From Microthrixaceae bacterium (lineage in GTDB: Bacteria; Actinomycetota; Acidimicrobiia; Acidimicrobiales; Acidimicrobilacustridaceae): 64,000 nt of DNA. Shown piece by piece: positions 58,671 through 64,000 of the stretch. Where the stretch lies: the NCBI GenBank assembly GCA_947449015.1, contig CANFQA010000007.1:1-64000 (forward strand), read 5' to 3'. The first letter of the stretch is position 1, and each line of letters opens with the position of its first letter. The notes beneath the pieces are model-generated. The model made no database searches. It was not told the DNA's origin and worked only from the letters and a program-made list of their open reading frames with translations. Made by a program: the position numbers and the translations under genes.

Positions 58671-60308
58671 ATGGACTTCTCGCTGATTGAGGTGGTGCGT
58701 GCTGTCGCGTCGGCTGCCCCTGAACGCGAAGCCCTTGTCCACCGCACCAACCGGTTGACCTACGGCGAGTTGATTGCTCGCGTCGATCAACTCGCCGGCG
58801 CATTGCATTCCCGCGGGCTCGGCGTCGTCCACCAGCGAGCGGATCTCGCCAATTGGGAGTCGGGCCAAGATCATCTGGCGCTGTATCTCCACAACTGCCC
58901 CGCCTATCTGGAAAGCATGCTTGGTGCCTACGGTGCGAGGGTTGCGCCGTTCAACGTGAACTATCGATACGTAGCCGAAGAGTTGCGCTATCTCCTCGCC
59001 GATTCGGGCGCGCGTGCCATCGTGTTCCACGCAGCTTTCGCGCCAACGCTTGACGCGGTCCGAGGCGACCTTCCCGAACTCAAGGTGCTGCTGCAGGTCG
59101 CCGACGAATCGGGCAATCCTCTGCTCCCCGGCGCCGAATGGTACGAAGACGCGGTTGCTGACTCGCCGGGTCGTCCGCCGGTCGAACCAAGCCCTGACGA
59201 TCTGTACATCCTGTACACCGGTGGAACCACCGGGATGCCCAAGGGCGTGCTGTGGCGTCAGGGCGATATCTACCCGGCTGCGCTCGGGGGTCGAAAGATT
59301 TCCACCGGCGAGGAGTACAGCGGCATCGACGGCATCATCGAGAACGCAAAAAACGGTGGCGTCCGCGTAGTGCCCTCCGCCCCGTTTATGCATGGTGCAG
59401 CGCATTGGATGGCTCTCAACGCGTTCCACAACGGCAACACCGTGGTGCTTCCCGACAATGCCGCAATGTTTGATCCCGCCGATCTGCTCGACACCATCGA
59501 ACGGGAGCGGATCGGCATTTCGCTCATCGTCGGCGATGCATTTGGTCGACCACTGCTCGACGAACTCCATCGCCGCAGTCGAGATCTGTTTTCGCTCTCC
59601 TTGCTCATCAGCGGTGGCGCTGCACTCTCGGCGCCAGTCAAAACCGCACTGCTCGAACAACTGCCCGGTGTCGCCATCATGGACGGTCTCGGCTCGTCGG
59701 AGACCGGTCAGCAGGCCAACCAGATCAGCGGAGGCGGGAGGCCGGTGTCCACCGGAACGTTCACGCCAGGCACTGGAATGGCCATTGTGAGCGAAGACCT
59801 CACGCGCAGGCTCGCACCTGGTGAGGATGAACTCGGCTGGTTGGCCCAGCAAGGTCGCGTACCGCTCGGATATCTGGGCGATGAGGCCAAGACCACTCGC
59901 ACCTTCCCCACCATCGATGGCGTCCGAATGTCAGTGCCGGGCGACCGGGCGCGTTTCACCACAGAAGGCCTGCTCGAACTGCATGGCCGCGATTCGGTCA
60001 CGATCAACTCGGGTGGGGAGAAAATCTTCGCTGAGGAAGTCGAGGCCGCCCTTGCTCACCACAGCGCGGTTTACGACGTCGTGGTGACTGGTCGCCCTTC
60101 CGAGCGTTGGGGCCAGGAGGTCATCGCCGTGGTGCAGTTCCGCGATGGTGAGCAGGCCACCGATGCAGAACTGCTCGAGGTCTGCAGCTCGCACATCGCC
60201 CGTTACAAGTTTCCCAAAGCGATCATCGTCGTCGACAAGGTCCTCCGATCCCCGGCTGGTAAGGCCGACTACCGGTGGGCGAAGCATGTGGCCGCCGGAA
60301 CCCTGTGA
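58671..60308 (+). CDS. Acyl-CoA synthetase, FadD19-like
   Basis: This 545-residue AMP-binding enzyme activates a carboxylic acid as its CoA thioester. It has the P-loop ILYTGGTTGMPKGVLWRQGD, the A5-type GLGSSETGQQ, INSGGEKIFAEEVE and the C-terminal lysine in SPAGKADYRWAK. These features, with NVNYRYVAEELRYLL near the start, are closest by eye to mycobacterial FadD19, a ligase for steroid side-chain acids. The real substrate is not evident and no other steroid genes are nearby. Confidence 0.88.
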   Translation: MDFSLIEVVRAVASAAPEREALVHRTNRLTYGELIARVDQLAGALHSRGLGVVHQRADLANWESGQDHLALYLHNCPAYLESMLGAYGARVAPFNVNYRYVAEELRYLLADSGARAIVFHAAFAPTLDAVRGDLPELKVLLQVADESGNPLLPGAEWYEDAVADSPGRPPVEPSPDDLYILYTGGTTGMPKGVLWRQGDIYPAALGGRKISTGEEYSGIDGIIENAKNGGVRVVPSAPFMHGAAHWMALNAFHNGNTVVLPDNAAMFDPADLLDTIERERIGISLIVGDAFGRPLLDELHRRSRDLFSLSLLISGGAALSAPVKTALLEQLPGVAIMDGLGSSETGQQANQISGGGRPVSTGTFTPGTGMAIVSEDLTRRLAPGEDELGWLAQQGRVPLGYLGDEAKTTRTFPTIDGVRMSVPGDRARFTTEGLLELHGRDSVTINSGGEKIFAEEVEAALAHHSAVYDVVVTGRPSERWGQEVIAVVQFRDGEQATDAELLEVCSSHIARYKFPKAIIVVDKVLRSPAGKADYRWAKHVAAGTL

Positions 60309-60320
60309 GTATCTGATCCT

Positions 60321-62051
60321 GTGGATGCCACGACTCGACGACGAGCAGTCCTCTCGCTCATGGCAGTCGTCCTTGCCCTAGTGATCGGGGCCACGGCATT
60401 TTTGGAACTCACCGGTCGCTCTCAAGCCAAGGAAGTGCCATCGACCACGACACACTCGAAGGTACGCGCCGACGCCTACGCGCAGTATCGGGAGGCGGGT
60501 TGGATCACCACAGAGAACCAGCGACCGGGCACTCGTGACTGGCAGATCCCCGATGACCGCACCATGTGGTCGAAGATCTCGGGCTACGCAGCTGCCACCA
60601 GCATCAACCTCGGCGAGTCAACCTCGATCCATGTCACAACAGGGGCGCCTTCTTGGGTTGTGTCGGCGTATCGCATTGGCTTCTACGGCGGCACAGGGGG
60701 TCGATTGGTGTGGCGCAGTGATTCGCAGCCGGGCGTGATGCAGCCCAAGCCGACGATTGATGCCATGACCCGAACCGTCTCAGCAAACTGGCCCTCATCG
60801 TTGACCATCGCTCCTGATGCCACATGGCCGCCCGGCCAGTACCTGCTGCGCCTTGAAAGTTCCGACGGTGGAGCCACGTTCATTCCGCTGGTCATCCGCG
60901 ACGACCAGAGCCACTCCGATCTACTTCTTCAGAGCGCGGTCACAACATGGCAGGCCTATAACGGCTGGGGTGGTGCCAGCATCTACATCGGCGATTCCGG
61001 GCGCGCCGATATCGTCAGTTTCGACCGCCCCTACACCGGCAACGGCAGCGGCGAGTTCCTCGGCCGCGAGTATGAGTTCATCTTCTTGGTGGAACGTCTC
61101 GGGCTCGATGTGTCCTACTGGACGAATATTGACCTCGATGAGCGCGGCGACCTTGCCACCAACCACCACGCCATCGTGATCCCCGGCCATGACGAGTACT
61201 ACACGGTTCGTATGCGAGAGAACCTCGAGAAGGCCAGAGACGCTGGCGTGAACATCGGGTTCTTCGGCGCGAACAATGTGTATCGCCGCATCCGCCTCGA
61301 GTCGGCAAACGGAAACTCCAGTCGTCGCCTCGTCAACTACCGCGATGCAAAGCGCGATCCCATTGCCAAGACCGATCCCGCCCAGGTCACGACGAGTTTT
61401 CGCGAAGCACCAGCGGCGAACCCCGAAAGTTCTCTCACCGGGAGCTACTACGAATGCAATCCGGTCACCGCCGACTGGGTGGTCGCCGATGCATCGGCGT
61501 GGATGTTCGAGGGTTCCGGCCTGCGCAATGGTGACCGCATGGCGAAGATGGTTGGCAACGAATACGACCGGGTCACCTCCGGCGTACCGACCCCATCAAA
61601 CATCCAAGTCATCGCCCGGTCCCCCGTGAACTGCCGCGGACGGAATTCCTACGCGGACTCGACCTGGTATTCGACCCCGAGCGGCGCCGGTGTGTTCAGC
61701 GCTGGCACCTTCGGATGGTCACCACTTCTTGATGACATCACCTGCGGCGAGACCATCACGACCACCTCGACGACGCGGTGTCGAATCATCCAGGTCACCG
61801 CCAACATTCTGCGGGCATTCGCGGCGGGTCCGGCAGGTGCGGCGCATCCCAGCGTGTCCAACACCGCGCTGGTCGGCGTCCCCAAGCCACCGACCGCGGC
61901 ACCAAGCGACGAAACACCAACAAGTTCAAGCTCCACAACCACGACCACCAAAAAGCCCTCGGGGTCGACATCGAGCACCAGCGCACCCAGCAGCAGCTCA
62001 TCATCCACGACACCCAGTTCCAGTACGACAACCACGACCACCTCGGGCTGA
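60321..62051 (+). CDS. Membrane-anchored secreted protein with dimethylformamidase-like/GATase-like domain and Ser/Thr tail
   Basis: The 576-residue protein starts with an N-terminal membrane anchor (LSLMAVVLALVIGATAFLEL), no lipobox cysteine. Residues about 60-500 resemble the large subunit of N,N-dimethylformamidase: a beta-sandwich-like part (VVSAYRIGFYGGTGGRLVW), then a GATase-like part (HHAIVIPGHDEYYTVRMREN and VNIGFFGANNVYRRIRLE). The last 55 residues are Ser/Thr/Pro-rich low complexity (about 61915-62048), typical of a wall-spanning, possibly glycosylated stalk. GTG start 12 bp after the CoA ligase. Substrate unknown. Confidence 0.7.
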   Translation: MDATTRRRAVLSLMAVVLALVIGATAFLELTGRSQAKEVPSTTTHSKVRADAYAQYREAGWITTENQRPGTRDWQIPDDRTMWSKISGYAAATSINLGESTSIHVTTGAPSWVVSAYRIGFYGGTGGRLVWRSDSQPGVMQPKPTIDAMTRTVSANWPSSLTIAPDATWPPGQYLLRLESSDGGATFIPLVIRDDQSHSDLLLQSAVTTWQAYNGWGGASIYIGDSGRADIVSFDRPYTGNGSGEFLGREYEFIFLVERLGLDVSYWTNIDLDERGDLATNHHAIVIPGHDEYYTVRMRENLEKARDAGVNIGFFGANNVYRRIRLESANGNSSRRLVNYRDAKRDPIAKTDPAQVTTSFREAPAANPESSLTGSYYECNPVTADWVVADASAWMFEGSGLRNGDRMAKMVGNEYDRVTSGVPTPSNIQVIARSPVNCRGRNSYADSTWYSTPSGAGVFSAGTFGWSPLLDDITCGETITTTSTTRCRIIQVTANILRAFAAGPAGAAHPSVSNTALVGVPKPPTAAPSDETPTSSSSTTTTTKKPSGSTSSTSAPSSSSSSTTPSSSTTTTTTSG

Positions 62052-62116
62052 GCTCTCCATTCGCGCAATTCCGGAAAGCCTCGCCGTCTGATGCGAACCG
62101 CATCGGGCCCGACCCG

Positions 62117-62122
62117 TAGGCT
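62117..62122 (+). promoter_or_regulatory. -10 element (TAGGCT) for menG
   Basis: TAGGCT, then GGAGAC, then the GTG at 62129. The spacing matches leaderless genes; GGAG could also act as a ribosome site. Confidence 0.5.
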
Positions 62123-62128
62123 GGAGAC

Positions 62129-62836
62129 GTGTCCGAGATGAACGCCGAACAGCTCCCCCAAGGTGACGAAAAAGTCCGCGCCGTTCGTTCGATGTTTGAC
62201 ACCATCGCCCCGCGCTACGACCTCGTCAACCGTGTGATGACCTTCAGGATGGACGTTCGATGGCGGCGCCGCACAGTGCGCGACCTTCGCCTCCCCGCCG
62301 GTTCGCTTGTCGCTGATCTGGCATGCGGCACTGGCGACTTCTGCCGCGAACTCCAGTCACAGGGACTCCGCCCGGTCGGGTTCGATCTCTCCTACGGCAT
62401 GCTCGCGGCGGCTCGCACCGAGGCGCCGCTTGCCGAGGCCGACATTCTCCACCTCCCCGTGCCCGACGCGTCCCTCGATGGCATCACCTGCGGATTCGCG
62501 CTGCGCAATTTGGTCGAGCTCGAAGGCTTCTTCCAGGAACTCGGCCGCGTTGTTCGTCCCGGCGGACGAATTGCGCTCCTCGATGTCTCCATCCCACCCA
62601 ATCGCTTGCTTCGGTGGGGACACTCGATCTACTTCGGCCGCATTGTTCCGATGGTTGGCGGACTTCTCTCTGATCCAGCGGCCTACCGCTACCTCCCCAA
62701 ATCGGTGGCCTACCTCCCCGAGCCCGAAGTGATGCTGGCGCAACTTCGCGATGGTGGATTCGAGGAGATTCGACGCGATCTCCTCACCACAGGAATTTCA
62801 CAGCTCATCACCGCAACCCGGCGGATCGACGAGTGA
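62129..62836 (+). CDS. menG: Demethylmenaquinone methyltransferase
   Basis: MenG (UbiE family) adds the final methyl group to demethylmenaquinone. The 235-residue protein has VRSMFDTIAPRYDLVNRVMTF, motif I VADLACGTGDFCRELQSQG, and the UbiE signatures GITCGFALRNLVE and YRYLPKSVAYLPEPE. It overlaps the next gene by 4 bp (GTGA), an isochorismate synthase, which also points to menaquinone. Confidence 0.92.
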   Translation: MSEMNAEQLPQGDEKVRAVRSMFDTIAPRYDLVNRVMTFRMDVRWRRRTVRDLRLPAGSLVADLACGTGDFCRELQSQGLRPVGFDLSYGMLAAARTEAPLAEADILHLPVPDASLDGITCGFALRNLVELEGFFQELGRVVRPGGRIALLDVSIPPNRLLRWGHSIYFGRIVPMVGGLLSDPAAYRYLPKSVAYLPEPEVMLAQLRDGGFEEIRRDLLTTGISQLITATRRIDE

Positions 62837-64000
62837 GCGAGTCGCCACTGCTCGCCCGGACCCGGCGGATCGATGGCGATATCGACCTGATCTCGTTCGC
62901 TGGTGACGACGGAATCCTCTTCATCCGAGACGAGGTCGGTCTCGCTGGCATCGGCAACGCAGGCCGCATTGAACTCCCCCGCCATTCCGGCGCTGATGAC
63001 GCTGACACCGTTCGCCACCTGCTTGGCTCGATTGTGGTTGAGAACGAGGTCGGCGGCCCCGGGACTGGAGCCGTGGCGCTTGGTGCGTTGCCGTTTGAAC
63101 CCACCGCCGCTGGTCATCTGACCATTCCCGAGATTGTTCTCGGCCGCAATGACGACGGCGAACAGTGGGTCACCACGATCGCCCCGCGCAATGAACAACC
63201 CGAGGCCGCTCAACTTGAGGAACTGCTCTGGCGCGCGCAACCGGCTGCCCGTGGGTTCGGACGCGACGCCACGTTGACCTCAGTTGCTGATACTCCATCT
63301 TCCTATTCGATCCGCTCCGAACAGTCACCCACCCAGTGGTGTGAATCCGTTGCAGCTGCCACCGCTCGGATCAGTTCAGGAGCGCTCGACAAAGTTGTCC
63401 TTTCTCGAGCTATCGAAGTCATGGCCGACGCTGCCATCCGACCGAGTACCGTTCTCGCCCACCTCCGCCGCACCCACCCGGCCAGCCTGCTGTTCAGCGT
63501 CGAAGGGTTCATCGGGGCAACCCCGGAGATGTTGGTGAGTCGCCATGGAGAGATCGTCCGCGCTCACCCCATGGCCGGCACGGCACCACGCAGCGGGGAT
63601 TCAGACACCGACGCCCGTTTGGCGGCACAACTGCTCGCGTCATCAAACACCCGTGCCGAACACCGTCACACCATAGATATGGTCCACGACACGCTCTTGC
63701 CCTGGTGTTCCTACCTTGATGAAGAAGCAGAACCTTCCATCGTCGCCATGGCCAACGTGCAGCATCTCGCAACCCGCCTCGAAGGTCGACTGAGTACGCC
63801 GACTGCATCAGTGCTCGAGCTCGTCGCTGCCCTGCACCCCACACCGGCGGTCGGAGGCACTCCCCGCGATCTCGCGCTCGCGCTTATTGCTGAGCTCGAG
63901 CCGGTCAGTCGTGGTCGCTATGCCGGTCCGGTGGGTTGGATTGATACAGCAGGCAACGGCGTCTGGGCCGTTGGCATCCGTTCGGCAGAGATTTCTGGCC
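62833..64000 (+). CDS. menF: Isochorismate synthase, partial (runs off window)
   Basis: The ORF starts at GTG 62833, overlapping the menG stop (GTGA), and stays open to the window end (389 codons visible); the ORF track omits it because no stop is reached. It carries the chorismate-enzyme motifs in order: ALDKVVLSRAIEVMA, GFIGATPEMLVSRHG, HPMAGTAPRSG, ANVQHLATRLEGRL, LHPTPAVGGTPRD and GRYAGPVGWIDTAGNGVW. The TPAVGG motif fits isochorismate synthases (MenF/EntC/DhbC), and the link with menG favours the menaquinone role. Confidence 0.9.
   Translation, partial: MSESPLLARTRRIDGDIDLISFAGDDGILFIRDEVGLAGIGNAGRIELPRHSGADDADTVRHLLGSIVVENEVGGPGTGAVALGALPFEPTAAGHLTIPEIVLGRNDDGEQWVTTIAPRNEQPEAAQLEELLWRAQPAARGFGRDATLTSVADTPSSYSIRSEQSPTQWCESVAAATARISSGALDKVVLSRAIEVMADAAIRPSTVLAHLRRTHPASLLFSVEGFIGATPEMLVSRHGEIVRAHPMAGTAPRSGDSDTDARLAAQLLASSNTRAEHRHTIDMVHDTLLPWCSYLDEEAEPSIVAMANVQHLATRLEGRLSTPTASVLELVAALHPTPAVGGTPRDLALALIAELEPVSRGRYAGPVGWIDTAGNGVWAVGIRSAEISG

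Overview
The window looks like a stretch of core chromosome from a high-GC actinobacterium, most likely of the class Acidimicrobiia or a close relative. The evidence is mycothiol synthesis (mshC, mshD, and a mycothiol-type DinB/MDMPI protein), an F420:NADPH oxidoreductase, an InhA-like FabI, mycobacterial-type DprE1/DprE2/DPPR-synthase genes, an ANTAR regulator next to polA and a his-trp supercluster ordered much as in mycobacteria. There is no insertion sequence, prophage, CRISPR array or rRNA operon. One tRNA gene (Leu, CAA) is present. Gene density is very high and many neighbours overlap by 4 bp (ATGA/GTGA).

Layout. 0-5 kb: start of a phosphatidylinositol-phosphate synthase gene, a DinB-like gene, the thrS-HIT-membrane protein set, and mshC. 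5-6.7 kb: divergent F420 oxidoreductase and fabI around a perfect 14-bp TetR-like operator. 6.7-14 kb: rapZ and the glycolytic operon gap-pgk-tpiA-secG, followed by an ABC ATPase and two CorC/CNNM-like membrane proteins. 14-24 kb: an MDMPI-family protein, a methyltransferase, uvrC, nadA, uvrA and uvrB. 23.8-26.8 kb: dprE2-ubiA-dprE1, the decaprenylphosphoryl-arabinose branch for cell-wall arabinan. 26.8-33.9 kb: coaE, a tiny LuxR-type regulator, rpsA, a methyltransferase, polA, pdtaR-like and a coiled-coil protein. 34-38.5 kb: tRNA-Leu and the type II fatty-acid operon fabD-fabH-fabG-acpP-fabF. 38.5-41 kb: ogt, fabZ, bcp, hup, glbO. 41-55.2 kb: trpA, B, F, C, E and hisI, F, A, H, B, C, D with several passengers. 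55.2-56.5 kb: a structured intergenic region with a probable small RNA, then nth. 56.5-64 kb: mshD, rlmN, a small membrane protein, a FadD19-like CoA ligase, a secreted GATase-like protein, menG and the start of an isochorismate synthase gene.

The most useful regulatory observation is that about twenty genes carry a TANNNT hexamer 6-9 nt before the start codon, the signature of leaderless transcription. I used it to choose starts for uvrA, uvrC, bcp, the coiled-coil gene, groES-like and others. Read this way, one CorC-like gene must begin at an ATC codon, and two divergent genes share one palindromic -10 box (ACGGTACCGT). The strongest candidate for something undescribed is a roughly 95-nt RNA on the minus strand at 55614-55708: a -10 box, two hairpins with C-rich loops, and a UUCG-capped terminator. 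It resembles actinobacterial 6C RNAs in architecture but lacks their uninterrupted C-runs. All assignments come from reading the sequence; no database search was run.
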